64,000 bases of DNA from Chaetoceros tenuissimus (GCA_021927905.1 BLLK01000040.1:682001-746000); one strand, 5' to 3'. Positions 9,804 to 21,067 are shown, numbered from the stretch's first letter. A program made the numbers and translations. The notes: a model not told the origin generated them from the letters alone.

Positions 9804-10586
9804 TTAAATTTCAGTAGATGTTTCCACTGGATCCTCTGGAGCAACTTGTACTACTTTCTCATCTTCAGGAATACCATCAGATGCTTTCTCTTTTGTAGAA
9901 CCTCGATCATCTTCAACATTATTCACATCTTCGTCAAGCACTGTAACATCCTGAGCTGTTGTATTCTTGTCGATATCGGCACCATCATCAGATTCATCCT
10001 TTTCATCATTCTCTTTTTCCGCTTCTTCTATATCTCCTTTATCTTTTATGGAATCATCTTTCTTCATCTCATCTTTTTCGTCTACTTCTGATTTCATCAA
10101 AATATCTTTCTCCTCTGCACTGGTATCATTTTTTGTATCTTCTCCACTTTCTGTACCTGCAGCAGTCTCCATCTTTTCGTTGTAGTCAGTGGTTTTGGTT
10201 TCTTTTTCGCCATCATCTTCATCGTCATCGTCATCATTCTGTGCTTCTTCTTTTTCTGCAACTTCTTCTTCGATCAGATTTTCTTTAGATTCATCTGTAT
10301 CCGATTCATCCTTCTCCTCTTCGTTGTCTTCAATCGTACTCTTGTGCCCTTTATCCGTCATTATATTCATATCTACAGAATCAATGTTTACCTTAGAATC
10401 AGCCAAAATGTCTCCAGTCACGACTGCACTCTTTGACGAATCTTTTGCAACTTTGAAGTAAACATTGTAACTTGTAAGAGATTTGTTGATGGAGTGAATC
10501 ACTGCTATGGAAAATAGAACCACCATAAGGATTGTTCCAAAGTTTGAAGATTGGATTGATCGTGCTCTCGTTGGACTTTGTACCAT
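9804..10586 (-). CDS. Acidic low-complexity protein with an N-terminal membrane anchor
   Basis: The protein has 260 residues and starts at the ATG at 10586. Residues about 17-36 (GTILMVVLFSIAVIHSIN) form one hydrophobic helix preceded by a basic, Ser-rich N-terminus, so a signal anchor (type II) or uncleaved signal peptide is likely. The remaining 200 residues are nearly all Glu, Asp, Lys, Ser and Thr, with no predicted globular domain, and would form a charged disordered tail. No family is recognised. The gene converges tail to tail on ELP5, so the two probably share a short terminator region. A short promoter region (10587-10720) precedes it. Confidence 0.6.
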   Translation of the reverse strand: MVQSPTRARSIQSSNFGTILMVVLFSIAVIHSINKSLTSYNVYFKVAKDSSKSAVVTGDILADSKVNIDSVDMNIMTDKGHKSTIEDNEEEKDESDTDESKENLIEEEVAEKEEAQNDDDDDEDDGEKETKTTDYNEKMETAAGTESGEDTKNDTSAEEKDILMKSEVDEKDEMKKDDSIKDKGDIEEAEKENDEKDESDDGADIDKNTTAQDVTVLDEDVNNVEDDRGSTKEKASDGIPEDEKVVQVAPEDPVETSTEI

Positions 10587-10829
10587 TGTTGTTTAAATAG
10601 TGGAGTAGTAGACTATGCGAGTGAATGGATGGTGTTAATGGGTTGTATGAATTCGATTGTAGTTACTTTTTGTGTGCTGGATGGATAAAGTAGTGTGTGT
10701 GTGATTCGATTCAAAGAAACACTTCAGTTTCGGAGTTTTATGACTTTTTTATTGACACGCTCATCCATGTTTACCCTCAACGTCATTATCATAGAAATAG
10801 CTGTGCTTACAAAACTATTTAATTTACCA

Positions 10830-13000
10830 GCGTACAGTGATGTATCTACACACACTGAACTGAACACCAAGAAATCCACCAAGAAATCCACCAAGAAGTC
10901 AACCAAGAAATCCAGAAGCAATCAACCAGAATCCAGAAGCCATGAATCAACCTCGTAATCCACCACCACCAATCCAGACCAATTTCAACCCAGCTCAAGG
11001 ACCTAATCAAGTGTCATTTAGCCAGAGTAATCCATTGAACATCAGTCAGCTTTCAAATCAAAGTATAAAGAAAAGTATTGCAAGTCAAAGATCAACCGCA
11101 AGTTCTGTTATTGCATCGATTACCATTGCAACAGCAGGGTATCTTTCGAACATGAGTACCTCTTTTATCTTGAGTTCTTTGATTGCAGGAGGACTTATTG
11201 CCCTTTTTGCTGCAGCATTCACTTTGCCTGGAGCAACAGGAACTTTGAAGGATTTCCTTGAGCTCTTGGTCCTATTAGGATTGCTTGAAAACAAAGCTAG
11301 TTTTGTGCAGGAAAATTTAGCGATTGATTCGATTCAAGCATTTGTATCAGTTGATGTGAAAGAGTTATGGGAACTTCTTATGCTTTTGGGAATGTCCACT
11401 GGTCGTGCTGAAAGAATTACAGAAGGATTTAAGACTTTTGCTGTATTTTACAAACAGCATATTCAGGAATATATTAAATCTGATGGAAGCATTGCTTACA
11501 CCAACACATTTGACAAGTCACAGTACACTGAGGAAGTTCACCATGCGTTATGTTCCAAGCCAATGACAAATCTGCCTAATATTAGTTCGATTAATCCTCA
11601 GCAAGGGGGGAGTTCAGCATTGGGTTCTCTGAAATTGTCTTCTCCGTTGAGTAATCCTACTGTGTTCTATTCGACCAAACCGAAGGTGCAACAGAGTTCT
11701 TTTGAAACTGATTCAAGTTCTGATGAGGAATCAAGCCTAACTTCAAGTGATGAAGATGATGATGATTCTTTTACAATGACCAGTAGTAAAGTGGGGAGAT
11801 ATATGGAACCAAAGAAAAATCCGATGCCTCCATTGGGATGCAATAAGAGTAAAGCTGTCGCCTATAAGCATTGTCTCTTGAACGAAATGGAAACTATTAA
11901 TGCCCATCGCTTGGTTGCAACTGGGAATCGCGTTACAAATCCACGCCGCTGGAAAGGAAAGAAGAATACTAAAGAGCAAAAGAAAAAGTATAAGCGCCAT
12001 AAGAAACAAGTCAAACTATTCAATGAGATGGACAATGCTCTCTTGACTTATATCCGAAGTACTGCATACTGTACAGGGCACCAGTTGAGCAACCAATTAG
12101 CGGAAATGAACTCTTGCGTGGCAGCTTTTGACTTCATTATGTAAGAATTAGATCCTATTAGAAGAGATGAGATTGCATCAAGTAGTATTGCGCTGAAAGA
12201 ATTCAATGATTACAAGCTTATATCTGTATCAAAAGGATCATTCTCTAAGTTTGCGGTTCATTTGATGGATAAAGTTGAGGAACTAAGACTGAACAAGATC
12301 TCACTAGCAACAGATGACAACAGCCTAAAGTTGTCACTATTCAACTATAACCAAGTATTTGTGCAAGAGGAAGTATTCAAGAATCTGTCATTCAAAGACT
12401 CATTAGGAAAGCTACAACGTATCGCAGTTCATATTGAGAAAGAGAGTACTGGAGGTTGTGTCAATACTACCTCGGCAACAGAACTAGGATTGAAAGGCAT
12501 TCCGAAGGAAATTGCAGGTTACAAGGTGAATAATTTTGGTAACATTCCAAAGGAGATATTTAGTAAGATGACCACCGAGGAGAAAAAGACATATTTTGAA
12601 GCTAAGCAGAAATTGAGAGATGAAGGTATCGAATTCCCGGAATCCTCCAAGTTTGATGATACTGAAAAGAAAATCGAAGAGCTAGAATCTAAAATCAAGG
12701 AATTAGAAGCCACTACAATTGGGGAGCCAGTAACCCCTGAGAATGGGGAGTCTAAGCTGAAAGCAAGGAAAACTGGTAAAGCTGATGTTATGAGTATGTC
12801 CTACAAGGAAATTCTTGAGCAGATTCCAGATGAAAAGCAACGTAAGAAAGTTGTAAACTAAGAAAGTTGTAAACTATGTCAACGCAAAACTGGATGCCTC
12901 CAAGCATTGATTCAGGGGAGTGTTAGCAGTCAATCAAAGTTGAAGGCTACATCACAAGTACAAGCACAATTGAAAGAACGATTGAGAGTTTTAGAGTAAT
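10830..13000 (+). mobile_element. Ty1/copia fragment: leader and gag region (fossil)
   Basis: After the leader repeat, a gag-like frame begins at 10942. It has an N-terminal Pro/Gln/Ser-rich stretch and a hydrophobic segment (roughly 11100-11240). A helical region follows (about 11240-11460), homologous to the minus-strand Gag near 56.2 kb: both share G-x-TGT, an LEL-x2-L stretch and an ER/EQ-x2-GF-x-TF/SFTAF pattern. Then come a Ser/Asp/Glu tract and KKNPMP, also shared with that copy. The downstream part (about 12180-13000) is another helical, Glu/Lys-rich piece whose VHIEKESTGG motif recurs near 42.8 and 43.8 kb. No pol domains and no LTR were found, so this is a partial, broken copy that ends at a junction with the DIRS fragment. 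Confidence 0.6.
10869..10913 (+). repeat. 12-bp leader repeat, about 3.75 copies
   Basis: Units of AAGAAATCCACC/AAGAAGTCAACC lie head to tail just upstream of the gag ATG at 10942. They are followed by ATCCAGAAGC-type short repeats and then CCATGAATCAA. The same leader arrangement, with seven 12-bp units, occurs inside the TRIM-like element at 53784-53867. Here the repeat is not in the gag frame, so it acts as a leader and not as coding sequence. Confidence 0.8.
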
Positions 13001-13029
13001 TTTAACCTTATAATTTTAACTTGAATTCA

Positions 13030-14235
13030 TTTGAGTTTAAAAGGAATCTACTTACAACATATTCCAGGAATCAAAAATATTATTGCTGACATTCTTTCCG
13101 GTCATAGAAATGATTCTACATTTCAAATTCATTATTTACTTCAAAAGGGAGAAGGAGAAATTTTAATAGACACAGAATTAAATATCAAGATTGTTGACAT
13201 TCCAGTATCGATTATCTCCTGGATAGAATCAATCATGGAAGATCTGATGTGGTTCAAGGAGTTACTGCACAGACAAAAGAAAAAGATTTGGATCATTTTA
13301 GAAAATGGAGGTGTTTTGCACTTGAGCTGGACTTGAAATTTTTCTTATTAACATAAGCCCAGAAAGAAGGATTCAAATCCTCAGTGCTTTTGCATTTGAA
13401 ATCAGAGCTAATAGATTTGGCAAAAAAGCACTCAATCATCTTAGAGGAGATACCGTCAAAGCAACCATTGACAATGTTTCAAAGACCTTCATTGCTAATG
13501 GATCTCCTTCCTCTCAGCTAGGACAAAATGGCAAGAAAGCTCTTCTCTTAAAAAGGCAGTTCAGAAAGTACAAGGATAAAGATCCCCCAACAAAAAGACA
13601 ACTGGCTCTTCCTGTGAGAGTGTTCTTTTTCATAGTCAATCTAATATGTCTTAATGATACAGGATTTGATTGTCTTAGCATATTTCTATATGATGTGTTT
13701 GTGTGAGCACTGTGATACACCGAAAAAACAAAAGAAAACAAAAATGATCAAATTGAGAGATATTTCATTCATAGTCAAAGGATGTGAAGTGCCATGGAAT
13801 GGAGATATCAACAATGCTTCAGAAGTTTTGATTACTTTTAGGGATCAAAAGAATGGAGAGAGAATGGAAACAATTGCAGCTTCAAAAACTGGTAAGGAGT
13901 TTTGCCCTTGTAAAGCAGCGATTAGTAAAGAGAATAACATCTTACAGAAACACTAACAAGTGTACACAAATAAATGTGTTATTGGTCAAAAGTAAGTTGT
14001 ATGCTGTGAAAAACACAGGCATCTAAAGAAGTTAAAGGCAGTTGTTCAAGTTATGGGAGAAAAGGACCTAGGTTTGAAACCAAATGATATTGGTCTACAT
14101 TCTTTATGAGCTTCTTGTGCTCTCATTTTATCATTGATGGGTGCAAGTGATTCATAGATAATGCTTTTAAGTAGATGGAAATCTGAAGGATTTCTGAAAT
14201 ATATAAAGAGACAAATAGTCAAAATGAGAGATAAG
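13030..14235 (+). mobile_element. DIRS-like retrotransposon fragment with tyrosine recombinase (fossil)
   Basis: The first part (about 13030-13150) reads like the end of an RNase H domain (HIPGIKNIIADILS followed by a phenylalanine-rich stretch). The rest is a tyrosine recombinase of the diatom DIRS type. It has an N-terminal helical part with RANRFG and LLLKRQFRKYKDKDPPTKRQ (about 13400-13620), then the strand region with KLRDISF and the ITFRDQKNGER-like block (about 13740-13880). It ends with the catalytic C-terminal region around DIGLHS and RWKSEGFLKYIKRQ (about 14080-14215). DIRS elements integrate with this recombinase in place of a DDE integrase. The copy is broken, with several breaks, and lacks its reverse transcriptase and terminal repeats. 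Confidence 0.7.
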
Positions 14236-14238
14236 ATG

Positions 14239-14315
14239 GCCTACAAAGCTATTAGAGCAATGACTTCTAACCATTGAATTATGGAGTTCGGGTCTCCGAC
14301 CAACTTTCGTAGGTA
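14239..14315 (+). tRNA. tRNA-Arg(TCT)-like sequence, probably a pseudogene
   Basis: A 77-base stretch has an acceptor-like pairing (GCCTAC with GTAGGT), a shortened D arm (GCT...AGC), an anticodon arm with loop CTTCTAA (anticodon TCT) and a T-arm-like hairpin GGAG-TTCGGGT-CTCC. About nine extra bases sit between the T arm and the 3' acceptor strand, and the D loop is too short. It therefore looks like a decayed tRNA or a tRNA-derived short repeat. It abuts the DIRS fragment. Confidence 0.35.
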
Positions 14316-14607
14316 TATGTATCATTATGCTTTCAATGATCTTATATCGATATTTGAACACAGAATGTATGTGTCTAGAGTCATGTGAAAAATTCAAAAT
14401 ATATTTTTCTTTGTACATATAATACTCATACTACAAAAATACGCAATATCATATTTTTTGGAACGACTGAAGAAGTATTGAAACAAAAGTGTAACCCTAA
14501 TCCTAACCCTTCAAAGTCCACATTCTTTGATATTTTCTATGCTAGCAAAATTAATTTTTGAAAAGTAATTCCCTATTGCATTATAATTGTAGATGGTATA
14601 TCTAATG

Positions 14608-15007
14608 GTCAAGGGCGAGCGCCAATAATGTAATCTGCGATCAAAGCCTTATTTATTGTCATTGTAATTTGATACTTTTAACGTATACGTACACAACGAC
14701 GTCATTGGTGTCACAACGTCACAACTTTCAAACTTTCGATTGTCGAAAAGCAGGGTTAGTTTTGATGGAGTTACAAGCCTAAAAAATTTTTCGACGCAAT
14801 TCACCCAATTTTCCCAATATCAGTGAATAAAATGCTAACGATTGGTTATTTTAAATTTATGATTGAAGTGCTCTAATATAGCGTTTTAGTTTTTTCTGAA
14901 GCACCCTATTGTCGGTCGATCCACTCACACGCGTACGTACAAGAGGTTAAGTAAACGGGCGAGGCTCTACTCGCCGCCGCTACGCGGCTCCAAGCCTCGC
15001 CCTTGAC
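14608..15007. mobile_element. Candidate MITE of 400 bp with 12-bp inverted termini
   Basis: GTCAAGGGCGAG at 14608-14619 is repeated exactly as its reverse complement at 14996-15007. The right end carries a GC-rich nested hairpin (14957-15002) unlike the AT-rich surroundings. There is no coding sequence. No clear target duplication is visible, so the boundaries could be chance matches of the inner hairpin. Confidence 0.4.
14957..15002. repeat. GC-rich nested palindrome
   Basis: GGGCGAGGCT at 14957-14966 pairs perfectly with AGCCTCGCCC at 14993-15002. Inside it GCCGC-TAC-GCGGC forms a second hairpin. It lies about 200 bases upstream of the ATG at 15204 and could be part of a MITE end or a structured regulatory element. 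Confidence 0.7.
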
Positions 15008-15203
15008 AAGAAGTTTAACTTTACTTTTCTCCCTTTGCATGTGGCTTGAGACTCAACTCAAAAGGCAGTGCGGGCTTTTTTGGCGCGAAAAAAAATTACC
15101 ATCTCCTCTATTTTTTCACTTGCGTGTGGAAACCATAATGTAGAATGTGCGTGGAACATGTTCGAATAAACATTTTTTTTTAAAAAAAGCACAACATTTC
15201 ATA

Positions 15204-17048
15204 ATGCAAGAGTCTTTTGCTAAACTCAAAAGTCTTTTGAAGAGAATTGAAGACACAATTGTCCCAGCACAAGAAGAGGAGTTGTGGTTTGATGATGACT
15301 TTTTTATTGCAATCAGAGAAATCATTGTCAATGGCGACATCACCGAAGAAAATGTATCAAGGATAGTAGCAGAAGCTTTCTTTCGATTAAAATTCTCTTG
15401 TAATATACCTACTTCTAAATATTATAGAAAAGGAGAAAGGGTGCCATGGTTCATTAGAAATGCTCTGATTGAAACAAAGACAATTCTTTCCAAAATCGAG
15501 CATCATATTCTTCCCCTACAAGAAAAACAGCTTTGGAAGGATGAATTGTTCTTTCAAGAAATGAGGGAGATAATTTCTAATGGTAGTATCACCAACAATA
15601 TTGTTTCAAAGGCTGTGGCGAATGCACTTTTTCGGATTAGATTACACCAACCAAGCGTATCGGTAGTAAAGGATCTGATACAGGCATTCCCCGATGCATT
15701 GGCCTTTCGAAATGCTGAAAAATATCTTCCAATACAATATCTTGTAACATATCCAGAAGGAATTGAAAATGCAGACGGTACTCATTACATATTACCCCTT
15801 GCATTGGAAGGCATGAAGCATAATATAGGAGGTGAAAATATGCGTGGGGGACTCTTGAACGTGTTTTGGAAACAATTAAACCTTCTGCAAATCCTGTCAG
15901 CTTCCACCAATGATGATAAATTGAGACTGAATGTAATCAAGAATCTTCGCTCGCACGGGCTGCTGAAGAAAGAAGATATTGTTCGATACAGTTTGCTTTA
16001 TTACTCATGCTTGGGAAAATCATCTTTCCTTAGATTTCAGTATTTCCTAGCTTGGGATCCTCAAGCACTTGCAAAGACAAGGCTTCGTACATTGCCATTG
16101 CTTCATTCTTTCATTTTGCCTCCTTTGAGATCGATTAGAATGGTGTCTTCTCCGTTAGAAGCTGACAAATGTTTTAAACGTTGCTTGCAACATTCTTTGG
16201 AGTATTTCAATGCTTTGCTATTTCAAAAAGATCATGATGGAGGCAAAACAGCGTTTGAACTGGCAATTGAGAAATTTGGTGAAACACCGACAATGATACT
16301 TTTGAGAGAAGTTTTCACAGAAGAAGCTGGGCATTCCCTTCTACATGAGGTCATTTTGCATCAACGTAATCGTTTTAATCTCTTCTTGTCATGGTTTCCA
16401 CGGATGTATCGCTTACGTGATGAAAATGGGAACATGGTTCTTGAAGTGCTATTTATATCAGGCATAGATATCTTGAAGAAGAATCCTGCTCTTTGGGTCA
16501 ATCCAAATGAAGCTGAGAAGGCATTGGTTGCAAATCATTCCTCTGCTGTAATTCCATCTGCTGCAGTGGCAAGACGGAGCAAGAGACTTCGTACTCTTAA
16601 TAGGGGAAGGTCTTTAAGAAATGGTATATACTTCTGCAAAGACAATGGGAACCAATCTGAATTTGAAAGTGATTTAGCAAGTCATGGTGAAGCAAGGACT
16701 TTCGATCACGTGAGAAAGGTGATCAATGAAAGAGATGAATTCCCTCTTTTGCATCAAATCATTGAGCACGAACCAAATTATTTCAACCTCTTTCTATCAT
16801 GGTTCCCATGGGCTTATCATACACGTGATGATCAAGGACGTTCTGTAATGCAAATACTACTCTCAACAACATCTGGTCGGGATTTACTGAAAAAGAATCC
16901 TGCTCTCTGGACAACTTTGAAATGGACACAACTGGAGGAGAAAGATCCATTGACTTCTCTTATTCCTTTCGTAGCGATTGCAAGTGGTAATGATGGCATA
17001 TTGAATCTATCCTATCAATTTTTGCGTCAACACCCACCAGTTCTATGA
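15204..17048 (+). CDS. Diatom-type repeat protein (ankyrin-like, unknown function)
   Basis: The protein has 614 residues; the first ATG of the frame is at 15204 (MQESFAKLK). It contains two internal duplications. An N-terminal module is repeated (about residues 8-65 and 93-150), each copy with K-I-E...I-x-P-x-Q-E-x-x-L-W followed by REII-x-NG-x-I. A C-terminal module is also repeated, with LLHEVI/LLHQII, FNLFLSWFP and LLKKNPALW (about 390-450 and 525-585). Between them lies an ankyrin-like segment (VVKDLIQAFPDALAFRNAE) of the kind seen in large diatom families. I see no signal peptide, membrane segment or catalytic motif. It is probably a helical scaffold for protein binding. The frame is clean, so the gene is likely active. 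Confidence 0.65.
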   Translation: MQESFAKLKSLLKRIEDTIVPAQEEELWFDDDFFIAIREIIVNGDITEENVSRIVAEAFFRLKFSCNIPTSKYYRKGERVPWFIRNALIETKTILSKIEHHILPLQEKQLWKDELFFQEMREIISNGSITNNIVSKAVANALFRIRLHQPSVSVVKDLIQAFPDALAFRNAEKYLPIQYLVTYPEGIENADGTHYILPLALEGMKHNIGGENMRGGLLNVFWKQLNLLQILSASTNDDKLRLNVIKNLRSHGLLKKEDIVRYSLLYYSCLGKSSFLRFQYFLAWDPQALAKTRLRTLPLLHSFILPPLRSIRMVSSPLEADKCFKRCLQHSLEYFNALLFQKDHDGGKTAFELAIEKFGETPTMILLREVFTEEAGHSLLHEVILHQRNRFNLFLSWFPRMYRLRDENGNMVLEVLFISGIDILKKNPALWVNPNEAEKALVANHSSAVIPSAAVARRSKRLRTLNRGRSLRNGIYFCKDNGNQSEFESDLASHGEARTFDHVRKVINERDEFPLLHQIIEHEPNYFNLFLSWFPWAYHTRDDQGRSVMQILLSTTSGRDLLKKNPALWTTLKWTQLEEKDPLTSLIPFVAIASGNDGILNLSYQFLRQHPPVL

Positions 17049-17895
17049 ATTTAAGGTCTGCGAGGGTTTTCCTTTTTCCAGTTTACAAACGCAAGATGAC
17101 TTCTCGAGATGACTGTGTACTGACACTACTATTAGTGATAGCAATAACCAAGTGTAATATCAAAATTCATTGCAACTTCAAGCTCAACTTAGACAGATGA
17201 TGGGAGGTATGCAGACTCATTCTTTTCAACATTCTCTCAATCCATTGCGCTAGAATACTTTGTCAACAATGTGTCTAAATTCTTTCATTCATATACGAGT
17301 GGAATGTATTCCATCGAGATCTCGGTTTTCTATTTCTCCGTTATTTGGGGTTCTTTGACACTGAATCGAATCCATTTTATCCGCCTAGTGGCTAACTTTT
17401 TTCTTTATCTACCATGCCCCGCTCCTCCCTCACTAAAAGAAGAGAAATGAGATTCTCATTCCTCTTCTTTTCAATTCACATGGTATGGTCAGCGAACGAC
17501 GGAAAAAGTCTCACCCTCAAACCTTATAAGCAAAGTCTCTGTAACTGTGGAAACTGTTCAATATTTCATCAATCAAGAAGTAAATACATAGTATGGTTGT
17601 GAAGAAACTAGAATCGTCGATCAATTGTTGATAAGGCGGTAGATGGTATACGTAGATGCTTGAAAAGACGTCATTGTCTCAGAAATAGCCTCACTTACAA
17701 AACTGTTGGAGGCACAACACACGCAACACGCAAAAGACGCAAACAAGCTTTCAATAAACATTCCAACAGCTAACGAATACTATCATACGAGTGTGTTGAA
17801 CACTCGCCAATAGACTGAAACCTTTTTCCATTTCACCACATCTTGGACAGATAAAAGAGAGCAGAGAAGGCACAACAAGAAACCATAGGTACATC
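17049..17895. other. Intergenic, no gene seen
   Basis: AT-rich sequence with only short unconvincing open frames. The last 150 bases probably hold the promoter of the next gene; no element is recognisable. Confidence 0.4.
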
Positions 17896-20069
17896 ATGCA
17901 AGAAGCTACTCCAGCCCCCATCCTTGATCCATCACAAGAAGCAACACTGGATTCACATCTAGCCACTCTTGACAATGATACTTCAACCTATCTGCAAATA
18001 TGCAAATCCTGTCTCTACTTCAACCAACTGAATTTTCCTATAAAAGACAAGCATACTACTTCATCCATTATTAAAATCATCACATCTCTTCAGAAATATA
18101 ACACAGATCGTAGATGCCGAATACTTCTTTTACACACCCTATCTCAATTCTCTCAAAAACTTGTTGATACTAATCAAGATGTACGGATCCAAGATGAAAT
18201 CATGGATGTCTCCTTGTATCTTTTACAAATTGGACTCGAAGATGACGATGGAGTCTCATCCGAAGCCATGGTCGCATTGACTTCTCTCTTGTCTACAGAC
18301 TTGAAACAGAAAATTTTACAAGGGTTACAGTCGAGATTTTACAAATTGTTGAATCGAGCTCATTACATGTCACACAAATATCAAATGAAATACATTGCTA
18401 TCCTTCATGAAATCATTTTGTACTCTATTCAAAGTGACCAAGGGAATATTGGTAGATGGTATGAAGAATCCAGTCAATTTATTGAAGAATGTGTGAATTA
18501 TGTCTTGGTTCCAAATGTACATCATTCCACGGTGGCTATTTATTCGTTGCAATTCATTGAAAGACTTGAAGTTGATGCAATTTGGTCGCATAAATTATAC
18601 TTGTTGTCAATTCATACCCTTCAAAATGCTTTGGAATCACTAGATGGACCTATACAGGAACAAACCGTTGTAGTGAGGGCATTGTTCCAGGCCTTGACTT
18701 TGGAGAATTTGCATGTAGAGGATACTCTGAAAATTCAAATATTGGAACGTATACTGAATTTTGTTTCTGAATTACCATCTACAACATTGGACTTGGATCA
18801 AAAGGAGAGAGTACCACTACGTCTTGGATTCATCAGTGATATTGCCATGATATTCTGCAACAATATGTCATTGGATGCCATCTCGATATTTTTATTATCC
18901 AATACAGTCAAAAACATTATATCAAAGAATGATATTTGGGTCATGAATTTATCTACTCATTTTGTTCCATTGCATATACTTTCGGAGATTCTTTGACAAC
19001 GAAGAAATTAACTCCCCACGATATGGAATATAGAGACAACTGGTGTGCTATTTCATTGGTACTACTACAATCGTTCATGCCATGTCTTTTATGGACTGAT
19101 TCGTTGCGTATTAGAGAGAGTACATTATTCGCAGCTCAACGATCATATGTGCAAGTTTTACATTCCATGTTGCTGATGCAAGGATCACTTCCTAGGAGTA
19201 ATTCCATCTATCAACATTTCATACTGTCCGAGAATCAAAGCGATTATGCCAACTTGTCCAACATGGATGGAGTCATGAACAATTCTACATTGATGAATAG
19301 AATACGAATTTTATTGGACAAGATTGTTATTGAAATATCAAATTCAAGTGCTGTCCTACACATCCGATTATCTTTGCTGTGCATACTAACAGATGCGTGG
19401 ATATGTCACTGTCATTCGTTGATACAGGGTGAAAACTTGATTACTTTGAGTCAGAGTGGTCCAATTGATGTTGATCATGATATTGTGAATTTGAATGAGA
19501 GGCATGCACAAAATCTTGTTTCTGCTTTGGGAAGCGAAATATCGAAATTGATTGTAGAAGAGAAACAACGGAATCCAAAACAAGCATCTACGCAATCCGG
19601 TATTTCATTGAGATCCTTGCTTGCAAGCATTTCCTGTGTTGAGAGTATAGGATATATTGCTCAGTTATGTGCGAATTACTTTAGCACACAGAAGGAAAGT
19701 GTAGATGAAGAAGAAAGTGCAACTTACCTGGTATCTATTTGTACTCTCATTTTGAAAGGGCAGGGAAAAGTTGAAGAGGTTGATGGAGAATCTGATCATG
19801 TAGAACGAAACACTGATGAAACTGATTCTCCGCCACGTTCTCCACGCAGTAAAGCGCGAATTACTGCTTTCACATCGGAGTGTTCGAATGCTGCAAGTAG
19901 ACTTCGTAACTTCGCGGGTATCAATGATGGAGATGTCGAACCAGAAACATTTGACTTTAATTGCCTTTGTCCTCTTTTGAAACGTAAGAGCTTTGGATCT
20001 GTTTTAGACCATAATGATGAATGGGAGAATCAATCAAGTCATGTCAACATGAATTGGTTATTGGATTAA
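17896..20069 (+). CDS. Helical-repeat (HEAT/ARM-like) protein in two frames
   Basis: Two long frames overlap by about 60 bases: 17896-18996 (ATG at 17896) and the frame that ends at 20069. A 65-base GT-AG candidate intron at 18940-19004 joins them in phase 0 (exon 1 ends ...KNDIW, exon 2 begins KLTPHDMEY), giving about 702 residues. The donor GTCATG is weak, so a one-base indel is the alternative. The protein is mostly amphipathic helices with Leu/Ile patterns typical of HEAT or armadillo repeats. A charged linker (ERNTDETDSPPRSPRSK) sits near the end. More coding may follow: a frame around 20085-20200 reads EKEFENKILIPIHVQAINC, and a 47-codon frame at 20285-20428 could be a last exon. I do not recognise the family; a trafficking or transcription scaffold would fit but is not shown. 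Confidence 0.5.
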
Positions 20070-20284
20070 TAGTACGTACATGAGAGATGAGAGTGAGGAG
20101 CAAGCGATTGCTGAGAGAGAGAGAAAAAGAATTTGAAAACAAAATACTCATTCCAATACATGTACAAGCTATTAATTGTGCTGCCTCATTTAAATACAAA
20201 TCATACTTGAAAAACATGCTATTTATTTTTATCATATGAATATGATGTTGTATGATGGTTGCTTTGTTGTAGGCAGGAAAATAG

Positions 20285-20428
20285 ATGGAGAGCAGGAGTA
20301 TAGTTGCTATGAACAATGAAATGAAGAAAAAGCGACGACTCTTGAGTACAGCAGGGCCTTCGGGAGTGCAATTAAAAGAAGAGACGATCTGGGTGGCGTC
20401 TGAACTCAGCGGAGGACCCTTGCTTTAG
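20285..20428 (+). other. Possible last exon of the preceding gene
   Basis: A frame of 47 codons starts at an ATG preceded by AG (AAAATAG|ATGGAG). It contains a basic KKKRR motif and ends in ASELSGGPLL. Upstream is a T-rich stretch ending TTGTTGTAG that looks like a splice acceptor region. The peptide is too short to stand as a gene and is offered only as a possible terminal exon. Confidence 0.3.
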
Positions 20429-21067
20429 AAAAAAATGGATTTTAGGTCTAAATTTGACGTAATTACAATTTGAATTCCTCACTTTTGCTAGATATTCTTT
20501 TTCATTTGAATAAATTGCAAAAAAAAAGTCTGAACAACTTTGGATGAAGGGAGGTAAGCTACAGTACGCCCTACCTCTGTATGGCCCGAGCTAGCAATTA
20601 TCCGTGAAGACTTGGATCTAAGTGAAGACAACGCATGTGAGTGTGCCGAAAATGACTTGATATCAAATTGTAGAAGCAGCCCATCGCTTAACCTGTACAT
20701 AAGGCAAGGCAAGTGGGGTGGCAAGACCAGACCGGACAAATACACCCGAAAATATTAAAAATAAACCAATCTTTGTAAATAAACTACATGCACAAAGGGA
20801 AGAGATAACTCCAAATAACTAACTAAAATAATAGTTTCTAGATCACCGCTTTACTAGTATAGTATCTAATATATATATATATATATATATATATCATTTC
20901 TTGTAGTTTCCTTATTATTCATCAACACTGCCCAAAAATAGCGTCCAGATGCTTGTACTATGCTGAAACTATCAGAGGCTCACATGAGAAAAATTATTTG
21001 TAAATATTTACATTATTATGAAAAAGTACAATCAAGTATCTTTCAAAACCACAACAAAAGTACGAAT
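20429..21067. other. Intergenic with (AT)13 microsatellite
   Basis: No gene seen. A perfect 26-bp AT dinucleotide run occupies 20869-20894. Confidence 0.6.

Noticed and set aside
9846-10461. Plus-strand Ser/Phe/Leu-rich frames opposite the acidic gene
   Set aside because: They are antisense shadows of Glu/Asp codons.
12900-13000. Degenerate LTR after the gag fragment (GGGGAGTGTTAGC)
   Set aside because: One frame there reads as a continuing helical protein (SKLKATSQVQAQLKERLRVLE), so the TGTTAG match is probably chance.
14491-14512. Telomere-like CCCTAA repeats
   Set aside because: Only two imperfect units (AACCCTAATCCTAACCC); too short for an interstitial telomere.
17414-17602. 62-codon frame as a small gene
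   Set aside because: No recognisable motif and no supporting context; expected by chance in a sequence of this length.
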